From: Usnea hakonensis | Lineage: Eukaryota; Ascomycota; Lecanoromycetes; Lecanorales; Parmeliaceae | DNA: 64,000 nt | Assembly (NCBI GenBank): GCA_013423325.1 | Contig: BLJB01000138.1 | Coordinates: forward strand, 1-64,000 | Reading direction: 5' to 3' | Shown: positions 12,772 through 24,768 of the stretch, piece after piece | Layout of the letters: the number at the start of each line of letters is the position of its first letter | How positions within the stretch are numbered: the first letter of the stretch is position 1 | Position numbers and translations under genes: made by a program | Notes under the pieces: generated by a model | Told to the model about the DNA's origin: nothing | The model's database searches: none | The model's input: the letters and a program-made list of their open reading frames with translations, nothing else

Positions 12772-13159
12772 TCGCTGCTAGACTATTGTCACAATCTGAG
12801 AGAAATAAATCTAATCGAGATCGAGATCAAAATCTCTTAAGCTTATACGGTCTTTAGAGCAAACAGAAGCCGATACAACCTTGGGGTTTGAGCAATACAG
12901 GCATTCAGAGTCACATTCGGCGATATCTACTTCCTCAAATTACGTATCGCAGAATTCGGGCCTCGCCCGACTCCAACAAGCTACGGAAGATTAGTAAAGG
13001 CCCATGATTTTCGATCGTAGATATCACATTCGCCATCAATTGCGGCTGCAAGGACCCCTGCGGATTTTGCACATTCGTAATCGCAACGCGCCTTGCCATC
13101 CGTACGTCGCAAAAGCAGTAAAAGACAACGGTGAGATATATGAACTTCGAGATCAAAGA

Positions 13160-14028
13160 CTAAGCAAACGGTGTATCTTGATTTGTGACTACTCTACTCC
13201 TCCGGCTTGGATGTACATCGGCGTTATTACAAAGTGCTGGTGTGGGTGGAAAATCATCCTTTGGAAGTTTCTTCTGTTTTCCCCCTTCTTGGTTTCTGCG
13301 CTTTCGCTGCTCACGGAGTCTGAGATTCTTCGCTCGAAGTTTATTTTTCCGATCATTGCTCTTACTCCCACCGCCTCCGACCCTGCCAAGTATCAGTTCT
13401 AGTTGACGCAAGATCGTCATTTCGGACTCACGTAAGCTCCACATTCAGCTTCCTCGCAGGAGATTGCTGGTCTTCAAAAACGGATTGGTGGTAGAGTTTC
13501 AAGCATGTCTTCATTCGATCGTATCCTTCGAATTCCAGAAATGCAAACCCTTTTGACTTCCCCGTATCCTTTTCTTTCCGATGCCGCATCGATTTAGGAC
13601 TGATCTTCGCAAAATGCTTGCTTATTGACTCATCCGTTGCTGTGTAAGGTAGATTGCCTAGTTTAACATTGCGGCGTCAGACGCCTCAGCCAAGCGATGT
13701 TGAAGGGGGTATACGGACCAATGAATACAATAAACCTCTGCGGCCTTCGGTTCAATGATTTGTCTTTGCCCTGATACGTGGACTCGTCTACGACCACGAC
13801 CTTGCCAACTGCATTATTGTTCTCAGTGTTGGAAATGTTCTTTGATGGAGGTGATGGTGGAAGCGCCTGCTCTGACGTCTTCTTTGGTAGCTCGTTGGCT
13901 GAAGTGCCTTCTGAGTACAGCTTGACGCTCGTTTCAATTAGACGTTCGCCATTCTGAACTTCTAAATTCCGCTTTCGAGCTTTTTTTCGCTTCATGTCTG
14001 CTCCCATGATATGAGCACCTCTTGACAA
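13160..14028 (-). CDS. nop6: Nop6-like RRM nucleolar protein
   Basis: Probably an RNA-binding factor in 40S ribosome assembly. Exons 14028-13719, 13657-13432 and 13382-13160 join in frame (252 aa). The N-terminus is rich in Lys/Arg (MKRKKARKR), then a Ser/Pro/Glu linker, then one RRM whose RNP2-like strand is RFIVFIGNLPYT and whose RNP1-like strand is KSKGFAFLEF. A Gly patch and a basic tail (RKNKLRAKNLRLREQRKRR) follow. This order is that of Nop6 and relatives. The start is uncertain: in-frame ATGs at 14007 and 13995 are also possible, and 13995 places the basic cluster at the very N-terminus. The family call is by recognition, not alignment. Confidence 0.85.
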
Positions 14029-14696
14029 CTCTTGACAAGACTCGAAACGCGCAATATGTTAGGGCTGTGATGTCCGATTTGGGAAAGAATATCGGTAAAC
14101 CTTCCGTAAGAGCGCATGACTCTCCAGTGATTTACACCGATTTGAATTACCTGAATTATAATAACAAGAAGAGCGGAATGGGTTACCTTGCCTTAGGTAT
14201 ATTCCAGAAATCGGTGAGGCTATGCTATCTACGTTATATATTTCTTCTTGTTATTAATGATCTGTGGATGTTTATCTACGTCTCAGGATATGCTAGCATG
14301 GCCGACTGGAGCCTGTTCGCGAAAACATTGTCCACGCATCTATTGTATTATTGAACCCTGAAAGCTACTGATTTGGCGGGAAGAAGCTTGGCTCGCTAGT
14401 CATACACTTGAGCTGTACAGAGAAGCCAACGTTCCAGATAATGCAAATATGAGCGCGCGAATCCATAGAAATTCTGAATAGGGATGTTAGAAGTGTAGGC
14501 TGATGGCGAGTGACCCAAGTGACTTCTCCTTAGCCAAGTAGTGCAAGTGGAGCCTGCATCAGAAATGCTCTAGGTAGACAACGGCTTGTCTTTGTCAACC
14601 GTAATCTCCGAGGGATCGCGGAAGTCCGAGTAGTTGGCGTTCACATCCATTTGAGTTTGGCGTCTCTGGGCACAGGAGACACATTTTGGAGGTATC
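14029..14696. other. Intergenic; no gene recognised
   Basis: Lies between the Nop6 start and the CFEM stop. It should hold the Nop6 promoter and the CFEM 3' end. A 110-codon open frame at 14022-14354 (+) overlaps the Nop6 start and has no family features; I treat it as chance. Confidence 0.5.
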
Positions 14697-15376
14697 CTAG
14701 GAAACCCTTGTTGGCAGGGCTAGAACAATACTTTCGTTTAGATTAGCACTGTTTGATAGTGCAGTAGTAGCCACCGACGATGACAGCGGCAAATCATGCG
14801 TGTGAATGGGAACGTGGCCAATGCTGTGTGTCGGACGCGTAGTGCCATATGCCGACGCACTGACAGAGCGACGAGCCACAGAGTGGATGACTGATGCGGA
14901 GAGGTGGCCCGATGCAGAACCAATGCTTGGGCTTCCGCGCTTGCGTATACTTTGATGACGCACGAGAGGAGGCGAGGCATCGGAGGTATCCACTCCATAA
15001 TCAGTGCATACTGAAAGAGTGTGGTGAAGGGCGGATCCGAATTGAGTGGTCTGGCACTGCGAGTAGAGACACTGCAGCACCACCTGAAATCCATCAGCAA
15101 CGCACCTTAAGATAGGACCATAATATGACCAGGGCACATACACTTTGAAATTCGGTGTCCTCGCAGAAGCATTGAGTCTCATTGGCTTTGAGACAGGAGC
15201 TGACGTATTTGGAGTTGTCCCAACACTTTGACACACATGCTTGCTTGAAGCTTAGCATCGTTCTGGCGAGCACAACAGAAGATGAGAAAATGATTACCGG
15301 GAGATTCTAGGGCTTTGATGCCCACGACACTGGATAGCAAGCCAGTGCCAAAGATCATGATTGTCTGCGGCTTCAT
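14697..15376 (-). CDS. Secreted CFEM-domain protein
   Basis: CFEM proteins are fungal cell-surface or secreted proteins; some bind haem, others act in wall biology or host contact. Exons 15376-15298, 15239-15142 and 15083-14697 give 187 aa. Residues 1-22 form a signal peptide (IMIFGTGLLSSVVGIKA core). The CFEM domain directly follows with eight cysteines spaced C-x3-C-x9-C-x7-C-x-C-x11-C-x4-C-x15-C, as in the family. The rest is a Ser/Thr/His-rich tail. I see no clear hydrophobic GPI signal at the C-terminus, so it may be secreted, or a last exon may be missed. Introns 1 and 2 (58 bp each) have GCTAAG and CTGAT branch-like sites. The cysteine pattern appears only after splicing. Confidence 0.85.
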
Positions 15377-15890
15377 TTCTACGCAGAAGACGTGCTGCAG
15401 GTGTTCAGGACTGCCTATGCAGTGAATGATGACGAAGTGCAATGAACGGTAACGACAGTCTGAGCCGCCTCCTTTTGAAGCGATGACCGAAGATACGCAG
15501 ACCACTAGACTGCTCAAACGATGGTTCAACGAGGGTGTCGAGATGGAGGAGTGAAGGTCAAGGAGCGGAAAAGTGTTGATTTTGGGAATTTTGGTTTTGC
15601 AAGTAAAGTACTCGCACGTTAAATCGATTAAGTGGGAAGGCAGAACCGACATTCGGTAATCTTCACGTACAAGTACTCAAACCAGACTTCATGATTTTTT
15701 CGTCAAGCTTCCTACAGGATCATACTTATAAACGGAGCATGCGTATGGAAAGTCTGTAAGCGCCATCCTAATTCAACTTGTGTCATAGACCAATTAGCTG
15801 AGGTTAGAATAGCGAGCGTGTTTCCCAAGTTCAATAACTTCACACATTGTGGCAACATCCCACAAATCATTCAGTTGAAATTTACGACAG
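15377..15890. other. Intergenic; CFEM promoter side
   Basis: No gene is recognised between the CFEM start and the Cms1 stop. A 157-codon frame overlapping the CFEM first exon (15179-15652) reads through the CFEM intron and is not supported by family features. Confidence 0.45.
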
Positions 15891-16998
15891 CTAATAGAGC
15901 AAGAGTCGAACCTTTCCGCTACCATTTCCATAACGAGACTTGAGATCGGACTGGTTCAACAATGCCATTAAGGGCTCAAGTGTCTCTCGCATGTCAAATA
16001 TGCCTCTTTTCTTCTGGTCAATGTGCGAACAGTCAATCACTACCTGTTCCAGACTGGTTAATGCGAGTGCACCTGCGGCAATCAGCGCAATGGCTTACAG
16101 AGGACTGAGGTCGTATACTATACAGAGGGGTGCAACGTACCTAATTCAAAAAGGTCGATGATCCGAGAAGGAGTGCCAATCCCAATTCCAATCCTTGAAA
16201 TATTAGCACGATGGGATCTGTGGAAAATGATTGAAGTAAGATACCTGGCTTTCTTCACATATTCTACTGCCTCTCTCAATTTGATATGTTTGGCAAAAAG
16301 TTTTGCTACCGCAGCTTCTTTGGTTTGAAAAATTCGTAAGGCTCTGTCACATTATTCGAAGTCAATTTTGGTACTCTCACGATACTACGGCTCAACGCCT
16401 TTGCCCTACCTAGATATATCTGCGGCACGAAGGCCGGCAAGTGTGATCACTAATGTATGCGGATTACCTGGCGTCTGAGCTGCAGAAGAAAGAGCCATCT
16501 TTCCTCCTGTCTTCGAACTGTAGTATTCAAGGAACCTTGGCATGTATTCAAGAGTTCTTGGCTTTTCCCATGATGTGGCATCATGAAACGCAAATTCTGC
16601 ATGGAATTTTAGCCTTTGTTTTGCGCATCAATTGAAGCCTGTTGAAGGATGTGTTTCTAATAGATATTACCTGAAATATATCTATCCTCAAGCTCAACAA
16701 GGCTGAGATCTGGGAAAAGGCGCTTGGTTCGATTATTAGCGTAATCAGCTGATAGTTTACTATCCAGTTTGGCGACGGCCAGATTAAGTCCTCTGCTGAG
16801 ATCAAGATTGCAATCCTCATGTGACTTGAACTTCTTGGACCTTTTCGACTGCACTGACTTTACGACCACAGCCTCACGACGATTGTCTTCATCATCTTTC
16901 CATTTCCGCTTGGTAGAGTGACGAGATGAGGGCAATTTGTTAAAAATATCTGATAGTGGACTGGGTTCTGACGAAGCGCTCCGAGGAACTTCTTGCAT
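15891..16998 (-). CDS. cms1: Cms1-like ribosome biogenesis protein
   Basis: Cms1 belongs to the 90S pre-ribosome. Five exons, 16998-16671, 16596-16410, 16343-16245, 16193-16141 and 16072-15891, join in frame to 282 aa. A basic N-terminus is followed by the family block ending FPDLSLVELEDRY, then FHDATSWEKPRTLEYMPRFL, GIGTPSRIIDLFELGAL and the C-terminal IDQKKRGIFDMRETLEPL. The helicase-like fold of the family has lost ATPase motifs, and I see none here. The same frame is open back to an ATG at 17100, but the part upstream of 16998 does not look like the family, so I choose the ATG giving MQEVPRSA. It is divergent from CENP-T, with starts about 215 bp apart. Confidence 0.88.
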
Positions 16999-17213
16999 TG
17001 TGACCGAAAGATAATTGCCATTTGCAGGTCGTCGAAGATAGGTAGGTAAGAAAGAGTATTTTAACCTTCCATAGATAACGAAGCTAAGCTTAGCGCCCAT
17101 GGTAATGTAAAGTACCTAAGGTACATTACATAATAAGCTGATCTATTTACAAACTGCCCAAATCGAGACTAAATATTTACGCAAGAGTATTCCGCCTTGG
17201 AACCTACGAAAAC
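16999..17213. promoter_or_regulatory. Shared divergent promoter of Cms1 and CENP-T
   Basis: Only about 215 bp separate the two start codons, on opposite strands, so both promoters must overlap. The centre holds a palindrome-like AAAGTACCTAAGGTACATTA (17111-17130). No TATA box is convincing. Confidence 0.5.
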
Positions 17214-18993
17214 ATGTCTCCCTTGGAGGAATCAGTGTCAAACGTCGAGGAGAACATCAAGATCGATATCGAAACTGAAGACGAACTCTTCAACCCATCT
17301 ATGATACTTCGCATCACGCAGCGACACTCGGCTGCTGGACAAATAACTCAGATTGGACATGATCCAACACCATACGCAAATGTTAGCACTTTCTGATCCA
17401 ACCATATGAAAATTGTTAAGAAGCATTCCATCTCAGCTGCAACATCTAGCTGAACTAATTCGAAAGCCTTCAACGCCTCAGAGACCTCCTAGCGTAGGGT
17501 TACCCACATCACCGACCAATACCCTCGGCACCCTCTTCGCAATGTCACGTACGCCAGGTAATCGTCGGCCATTGAATGTATCCTTGACTACGAAAAGCAA
17601 TCCCGCGACACCCTATGCAACCAAAGCTTTGCAGCAGCGAAGGGCCACTCCAGGTCGCAGTAGACGCAAAAGTGGACGTATGCAGCGTGAAACACCAAGA
17701 GATACACTCAGAAACCTGAGCAAGAGTCGGTTCGCAGTCCACTCGAGGCTGCATTGAGCTAATAGCAAAGGATTTTAGTTCTAGCTTTGAGCAACCAACC
17801 ATCTCTTGCATCGCAATCTGAAAGACACGAGCCTGCTCTGGCCAGAAGCAACAGCATCGAAGACGAAATGGAGCGGCAGGAACCTAATTGCTCAATGGCG
17901 ATTGAGAAACGAGCAGACAAAGACGACACCTTCCAACTGGCGTCTCCGAGGCTGTCAATACCATTGGAAGTTGGGATTCAGACCGGAGTATCAATAGATA
18001 TTGGGCGTGCTATTGATGATCAACCACTTCGGAGACTCTCCCGAGGCAGCTTTGAGACTACCCGTGGAAGCGACCGTTTCGATGATCCCAGTGCGCTGGA
18101 CTTGAACAACGTATCACAGCATCCGTTCGAGGAAAGCGTATTGCAAATTGCGCTGGATGCAGAAAAGGACCACCTCGGAGTTCCTGGGAGGTCTTCGGAC
18201 CCTGGGTAAGTAATAACGTGGAAACGCTGAGTGACAGCAATGCTGATTGGTCATAGTGGTGAAATTGAAGACTTATGGCGCACTATGTCCAAAGCCAACG
18301 ATCCTCGCGATGGTCGTCTCAGCAGAATGCAGCAGGTACGAAAGCTCGAGCGTGGAGTGCATTCTCCCTTCATTCTCGATATCCCAGAGCTTCAGTCTGG
18401 ACGTTCTCTCGCCGAGAAAATACATACTGGCGAGCAACAGCTCACATGTATCGACGAAGAGCCCGAGCAAAGTGTACTCAACGTGAGACCGGCTCAAGCA
18501 AAAGCGACTACTAAAATTGGAAGGAGAGCGAACCGACCCTTGAAGAAGTCAAGCGATGGTGCTCCATGTCCGAGCTTTCCTGTTGGTACCACCAGAAAGA
18601 TCGCATCCACTTTCGCTCGGTCACTGAGCAGCAGATCAACAAAAATAGACAAGGAGACACTCGAGGCCATCACTGAGGCTACAGACCAATACTTCGAACA
18701 GCTCAGTAAGGATCTCGGTGTCTTCGCTGATCATGCGGGAAGGAAGAACATCGATGAAAGCGATGTTGTTGCTGTCATGAGGCGGTACGTAATTCCAAAA
18801 CCTACCCCAACGTGAGACCACCTTAACACACAAGTACAAAGCTTATCCATACGACAGACAAAGGCAAGTGTCTGCCACAATAACGCCCTTCTCATTGGCC
18901 AAAATGTATCTGCCAGGAGAGCTGCTCCAAGGGATGCGAATGCCCACCGCCAAAGTACGCAAGGTGACGGGGCAATGCCTTCTTAGTCACTAG
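17214..18993 (+). CDS. CENP-T inner kinetochore protein
   Basis: CENP-T (Cnn1 in yeast) links centromeric DNA, through a histone fold, to the Ndc80 complex. Exons 17214-17381, 17437-17725, 17779-18205, 18257-18784 and 18858-18993 give 515 aa. Residues ~60-165 are basic and rich in Thr-Pro sites, with RETPRDTLRNLSKILAL resembling the short helical motif of the fungal N-terminal region. The middle is acidic and disordered. Residues ~405-500 form the histone fold (FARSLSSRSTKIDKETLEAI, then DHAGRKNIDESDVVAVMRRQ) and the CENP-T extension FSLAKMYLPGELL. All introns are 50-75 bp. The first exon is the least certain part. Confidence 0.9.
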
Positions 18994-19330
18994 CCGAAAT
19001 GGAGGAGAACTTGCATACTTCGAGGCTTCTGTAGTCAGTAGCTAATATCCTTCAGAGTAAAATGCTCTAAGCGAGACCCAGAGCGCTCATTTGAAGAATT
19101 CCCCATTGAGATCGCTGGCGCTTCATGCTCCGCATGAACGAAGATTACACTCCGACGTTATTGATGACTCACAGCTTCAGCTTATCTTCTGCGCAGCCTT
19201 TGCATCCTACGGAGAGAGCCTCTTCTCGAGTATATCAATCCAGCAAAGAACAATGCTCTACACGATCCTACAACGAAGTTGCTGAGACACCTACTCCGAC
19301 GGTCGAGCATAAAGTTTTGAGCCAAAACCT
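18994..19330. other. Convergent 3' intergenic between CENP-T and Shy1
   Basis: Both neighbours end here, so this should be overlapping 3' UTRs and terminators. No gene is seen. Confidence 0.5.
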
Positions 19331-20466
19331 CTACCACTCCCTATTGTGGCGGATTCGCTTGAGAGAGTCTGGAGGTGGTCTTTTCACGAGCGTCCAGAAC
19401 ATTATGGCTGTTGCGGCCGATAACGCGTACCTAAGTGATTCAGGATTAGCATTCTTTTGAATAGCAGACATGTGTTTGGGAGTATGGCGTAGTCACAAGG
19501 TATGTCCTTGTGTGTTGCTTACCAAGTAAATATATACTGCGTGTGGTTGTTCCTCAAATTCACTTCAGCTGGCCGACCTATTGGGATCCCTACAGCCTCT
19601 CTGTCATACGCTTTCAAAAGGTCCGGTACTAACAGTTTCGTCAGCTCCTGCACTATAAGGCGCTGTATGAGCCGTACCCATGGTCTCTTCTATCCAGACC
19701 GGAGCACTTCCAGTGAACTTGGCCATTTGCTCAACGTCTGGAAAGTAGAACTCGCCCAGCTCAGGCTTGTTGTCTGGTGTGAAAATGTTCTTCTTCCATG
19801 GCTCTCTAAGTAGACCCTCAACAGTGACTTCCCCATAGGATAGACCTGCCTGTCTGTCCACTTGCCGCTTCAATTTCTTGGGAATCCAGCCTCTGTTCAC
19901 TAAAATTGTCGATTCATTCTCCTTGCGTTGTAGCGGCGTTATCACTAGATATCCATCATTGCCATCTCGCGCCCGTGGGCCAATGAGCATCTCCTGGTCA
20001 TGTCGTAGAATGCCTGTGGTGACAACTCGCCGATAGTCAAAGTCCTTAATGGCAGCTGGGTCTATACGCGGCGGTAAAGGCAGAGGCGGCCTGAGTATGC
20101 GGTCTTCGAATCTTGCTATCAATTCTGTCTTCCATTGAAGCCTGAAGACTTGCCATGTCCCGAGGCCAAATGCGATGCCTGGGATAAGCACTGCACGATG
20201 TCAGATAAAAAACCAGGTATGATGGGCGAACAGTACTCACAAAGTACTAGCAGGCCGGGGCCATGTTTTCTGCCACTTTTAACTAGCACGGCTGGATTGT
20301 CAACAATTGACTGGAAGTAAGGGTCATCAGCAGGGTTGTGTGCGTATCTCCGCTGCAGCGACGATGGCTTCCTACACTTTGGCCATACTCTAGCGAGAAA
20401 GGCCGGTCGATACGGTGTCAATTTTGTAAACGTCGAGACGGGAAAAGCGAACAGTGAATTTGGCAT
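19331..20466 (-). CDS. shy1: Shy1/Surf1 cytochrome c oxidase assembly factor
   Basis: An inner mitochondrial membrane protein that helps build the haem a centre of Cox1. Four exons, 20466-20241, 20190-19678, 19628-19523 and 19430-19331, give 314 aa. An N-terminal presequence rich in Arg/Ser/Thr is followed by transmembrane segment 1 (IPGIAFGLGTWQVFRLQWK), the intermembrane-space domain with VNRGWIPKK and PVWIEET, then GIPIGRPAEVNLRNNHTQYI and transmembrane segment 2 (YALSAATAIMFW). The third join looks at first like a frameshift, but a normal 49-bp intron (19629-19677, branch CTGAC) restores the conserved EETMVPDLLKAYDRE order. It shares a 147-bp promoter with the UBX gene. Confidence 0.95.
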
Positions 20467-20613
20467 GATTTACGCAGTACACATTGGCCTCGGACAGTAT
20501 TTCATTTATCCTCCTCTGCAGGATTCACTCTAGCCACCCGGCGATAGGCTCTTTCTACTTCGGCCCTGTGTCAATGTTGCGGTTACGTTTTCTCGGCGAC
20601 CACCAATACGACA
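20467..20613. promoter_or_regulatory. 147-bp divergent promoter of Shy1 and the UBX gene
   Basis: The two start codons face away from each other across only 147 bp, so the genes share a compact bidirectional promoter. No clear TATA or named site is visible. Confidence 0.5.
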
Positions 20614-22269
20614 ATGTTCTTCAATGGAGACCTACAGTCAGGTATCGCTCTGGCTTTGAGCGAATCCAAATCTGTGGCTTGCTTTATCAAAAGTGCGACT
20701 CTTCTTCTTGGATTTTTGGCTGTGGACTGACTGGAGCAAGGTGATGATGAACAAAGTTTCCTATGGGAAAACGACTTCTTGAACGATGAGCAGATCAAAA
20801 CTGCCCTGACAACGAAGGCGATCACGCTTTGCATCAGGGGCGGCTCACAAGAAGCTCAATATCTCGCAGCATACTACCCAATCCCTGTCTTGCCAGCATT
20901 TATCATTATTGACAATGGCCGGTCTGTCCTTGATCTTCGAGCTGGAGAAGGAAAAGCTCAATTCAAAACTGCGGTTCTGCGTGCATTGAGCTCCAGATCG
21001 TCTAAGACTCAATCTTCACATCTCTCGACAACCAATTCAGAAACATCTCCGATACGACACAGCTCACATCAGACGATTCCTCGAGCTTCAACATCTACAA
21101 CAAATTCATCTTCGGCTCCCTCCTCCTTGAGCCCGCCTGGAACATCGGACTCGACTGCCAGTCTTGGTCCAGCTGCCTCTCAAAATCCTTCACTCCAGTC
21201 GACAACAGTCGATTCCGACCCCAACACCTTGTCGTCCGCAGCTCGCAACAGAGCGGACTACGCGACCATGCCCATGTTACGCAGCCGAAATGTAGAACCT
21301 GAAGCCGCAATTTCCACAAATTTGACTCAGTCCGTCGCCCCCGCTTCTCCTTCTCCAGGCAGCCAGCCCTCGCAAGCCGTGCAGAATCTTCTTGCGGATC
21401 GCCGTCGCAGGCTGGAGATAGACAAAAAGGAAAAGGATACTGCTGAGAAAGCAGAGCGGAAATCTAAAGCTGAGGCTCGAAAAGAAGCTATGATCATGGC
21501 ACCAGACTCGGCTAAAGCTAAACAAGCTACGTATGCAGTACAGCAGAAGAAGAGACAACAGGAAGCGAAATTGGAGCGGGAGAGGATTTTGAGACAGATC
21601 GAGCATGACAAAGCTGAGCGTAAAGAGAAAGAAGCGCGTCGCAAAGCAATCGCTAAGGCAGAAGCGGAAGGGATGGATGGGGCTGGCGGTCTCGTTGATC
21701 AGCAGTTGACCAGTGAAGTCAGCTCTTTGAAGTCAACGAGATCTAAAGAGTGCGCCGTGCAAATTCGGCTATTTGATGGAAGCACAATTCGAAGCCGGAT
21801 TCCCTCAGACCAGACACTCCGAGGCAATGTACGGCCGTGGGTTGACCATCATAAGTCTGACGACGTACCTTACACATTCAAACACGTTCTGACACCAATG
21901 CCGAATAGGACGTTGTCAATCTCGGAAGAGGAAGAAACACTAATATCTCTTGGTCTTACACCTAGTGCCACTCTTGTCATAGTGCCAGTCCAGGGATACA
22001 CCAATGCTTACAATGATGGGCAAGGCATCGTTTCAAAAGGGGCTTCAGCTGGATACAATGTAGTATCTGCTGGTGCTGGCATTATTACTGGAGCCCTTGG
22101 AAACTTTCTAGGATTCGGCCGAGCAACGGCCCCGAGTGATATTCCTGAAGCCCGTAATGATGAAGCGGATACAACAGGCGTGGGGTCGGGTATCAATATT
22201 CGGACTTTGCGAGATCAGCGAGCTAATCAAGACGATCATCAATTATACAACGGCAACCAGGTAATGTGA
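20614..22269 (+). CDS. UBX-domain protein with thioredoxin-like N-terminus (UBXN4/Ubx4-like)
   Basis: Likely a Cdc48/p97 cofactor, possibly in ER-associated degradation. Exons 20614-20692 and 20741-22269 give 535 aa. Residues 1-95 are a thioredoxin-like domain (FFNGDLQSGIALALSESKSV ... YYPIPVLPAFIIIDNG) without a CxxC. A Ser/Thr/Pro-rich linker follows, then a long charged helix (about residues 245-345) like a coiled coil. The UBX domain (about 364-450) carries QIRLFDGSTIRSRIPSDQTL and the segment after it. The end has a Gly/Ala hydrophobic stretch (VSAGAGIITGALGNFLGFG) that could dip into a membrane. The first exon is needed to complete the N-terminal domain and joins through a 48-bp intron. 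Confidence 0.9.
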
Positions 22270-23322
22270 TTTGTTAGCCCTCCGCTCAAGCTAGTACTAA
22301 ATCCTGCAGTTGAACTTCGAGCCACGAAGAGATTCAGGGGATGTAGACGAATGACAGGCTACTGAAAGCCTGCATATGGCTTGCGTGCACTTAAGATTGC
22401 ACAAGTTGACTTGATCGTGCATATAGAGCCCAATAGGCGGAAGTCAAGCTAAATTGGCACGCTTTGTATGCAATTCATTCCTAGAATCAATTGGTCCTCG
22501 TGACGAATGCATTGGAGATTCGGCAATTTCGATGGCCTTCGGTTCGTGACAGAACTAGCCCGCTCATGCACGCAGTTCAACAAGAATTGCGAGAGCATTA
22601 AGGTACTACCGCTTCATGGCTATATGTCATAAATATGGATCAATTCATAATGCTGCTAGCCGTCAAATGAGTGAATACTCCGGTATCGGCATGCATTTCG
22701 ATGATACAGTAGAAGCAGGCCAACCGCGAAGGAGCTATATATTGCATCACAACGTTAGAAAAGTAGGTTCAAGACAATCGAGGACATTTTGCCTAGCTGA
22801 GAGTGACGGCGATCGTTGCGCAACCTCTCTCTAGTGCACGACGAAATTTGCTTTCGTCAGTTTGGGGATCTTATTTCTCCCGTAACACACTTCCCAAATC
22901 CAGCGTATTAAAATCTTGCGACACAATCTTGCGACACATGTGAACAAGCTCTTGGGATGCCGCAAAAGACGAGCAGAGATATGTGTTCTAACAGATTTAG
23001 CTGCTTAGGGACCTCTTCTCTTTCTCTGCTGTGAGCTTCTATCTAGGTACCTTAAGATCTCGGTGGCGCAGACCTGGTAAGTTGGACGAACAGATAACGT
23101 GGAGCTAATTTGGACAATAGAGAACGTTTGCGGATAGAATTTATAGCACATAGAGTCGGATTAGCTCCGGATAATGATAATTATGTTCGCTAGATGGTAC
23201 TGAAGAGATCTTGGCCCATGAACGACTTGCAGTGTTAGGGGGTTTTCGACTCCTACGATAATGCATATGCTCGTTCTTCGCAACTTTGCCGTCTTACACG
23301 GAGATTACTCAAACCGCCTTGC
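22270..23322. other. 1.05-kb intergenic; no gene recognised
   Basis: Between the UBX stop and the Mix17 stop (convergent). Base composition is ordinary and CA/TG are normal. Only short open frames (up to 72 codons) occur, none with family features. No tRNA fold was found by eye. Confidence 0.5.
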
Positions 23323-24111
23323 CTAGTACTGACTGGCTGCTTGCTGGCAAGCCTTCTGTTCAACATATCAGCATCAACTCCAATACTGAAATAATCTCTC
23401 ATGTGGCAATCACCAGTTGGTCCAAATACCAGCCACATATCTGCATATTGCCCTGGTTTTCGTCCAGACACTTAGTAAACGTTTTTGCGTCAGTCTCACA
23501 GCTCCGCGGGCCCCAAGCATTACTGCTATCATTAGGCTGGCTAGCCACAGCGGTATCCGCTTGTTGTTGCTCGGCGGGAACGCTGGACCCTCCAAACATT
23601 CCTCCAATGGCATCTGAATATTATTTCGCTGTCAGTGATTCCTAGCTGAGAGAGTATATCGAATTCTGGACCATGTTTTAAGAGTATGGACTCCCAAGAC
23701 AAGCCTCAAGACTCGAGATCACGTCTGGGACAAAAAAGAAAAACCTGAGAACACATACGGCCGATACTTGAACCCACTGCTACACCACTATCATGATATC
23801 AGCGTGCCGTTACGTAATGATGCTGTGTATTTATAACAAATCGACAGATGAGATTGGCAGAGAAGTAGAGCAATAAATATGAGTCAAGCTTACGCGGCTG
23901 TAGAGGCCATTTGTCCGAAGAGCCCAGGGCTCTTACCTTGCTGAGCCATCGCGCTAGTTTGTTGGGCATTGGCTGGAGGATGAGCTGCAGTGCTGGCACC
24001 TCGTGAGGATTGCTGAGAGGGCGCGACAGCAGGCCGAGCTGGAGCAGCAGTAGGTCGAGAAGGAGCTGAAGGACGGCCACGGCCACCACTTCCTCCACGA
24101 GAACGAGGCAT
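23323..24111 (-). CDS. mix17: Mix17/CHCHD2-CHCHD10-type twin CX9C protein
   Basis: A small intermembrane-space protein imported by the Mia40 route and linked to respiration and cristae structure. Four exons, 24111-23894, 23787-23759, 23613-23414 and 23355-23323, join to 159 aa. The N-terminus is Arg/Ala/Pro-rich (MPRSRGGSGGRGRP). The middle holds the Gly-rich hydrophobic helix GVAVGSSIGHAIGGMFGG. The C-terminal CHCH domain reads CETDAKTFTKC and CGWYLDQLKAC, a clean twin CX9C. Exon 2 is only 29 nt, and the last exon encodes ten residues including the final cysteine. Confidence 0.95.
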
Positions 24112-24768
24112 TTTTCAACCTTGGATGTGCGCGATTAACAACGTCGATGGGTACAAGTTTCTGAGGATACTGAATGCGGTTGAGGATAACGTGTTGAAGG
24201 GAGGAGAAACTTAAAGCGGGAATGGCAACTTTAGGTATGCCTCTTAAAATACACTAGGCAAGTTTTCGAGACAATCGATACGATTACGAAGATACGATAA
24301 CCGTGATATAAAGTACATGTACTGTGAAAAGGGGGAAAGGATCTCGTCCATAATTTAGCTTGTTGAAGGAGGAGATTGTAATCTATTGAATGATTCGGCA
24401 TGTAAAGTACTCTTTGATTGATTACCGCCGTATCCTAATATGTGACATGAGTGCAAGTTACATGCGATCAACATCTGCATCTTAGTCCCGAAGGAATCCA
24501 TGACAATCCCAGGTCCCCAATCTTCGGAATATTTGTACCAGAATGTCTGTTCGGCAGAATCGCTGGAGATATAACCTCAAAGGATTCTGCTTTTTACAGC
24601 TTATTGCCCTCTCGCGATGTGATGAAGTAACTGCCAAGCTCAGCATCTTATCAATCTTCATTGCTATCAGCAGAGGCCATCGTGGCTAGCTAGGCAAGGC
24701 GTTTTGAGACCAAAGCATGGTAGAAGAAGTCTAGGGTGTACTTGTATCGATGCAGGCCCCCCTCCAGA
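24112..24768. other. Intergenic, Mix17 promoter and Lrp1 3' side
   Basis: No gene is recognised. AAAGTACTC-type motifs occur at 24404. The Lrp1 stop lies at its right end. Confidence 0.45.

Noticed and set aside
13004..13444. Plus-strand open frames over the Nop6 3' exons
   Set aside because: They lie opposite conserved Nop6 exons and have no family features, so they are antisense shadows.
14022..14354. A 110-codon gene upstream of Nop6
   Set aside because: It overlaps the Nop6 first exon, has no motif, and its composition looks non-coding.
19523..19700. An apparent frameshift in Shy1 between the IEETM and GIPIGR blocks
   Set aside because: A normal 49-bp intron (19629-19677) with GTACGG donor, CTGAC branch and TTAG acceptor restores the conserved order, so no lesion is needed.
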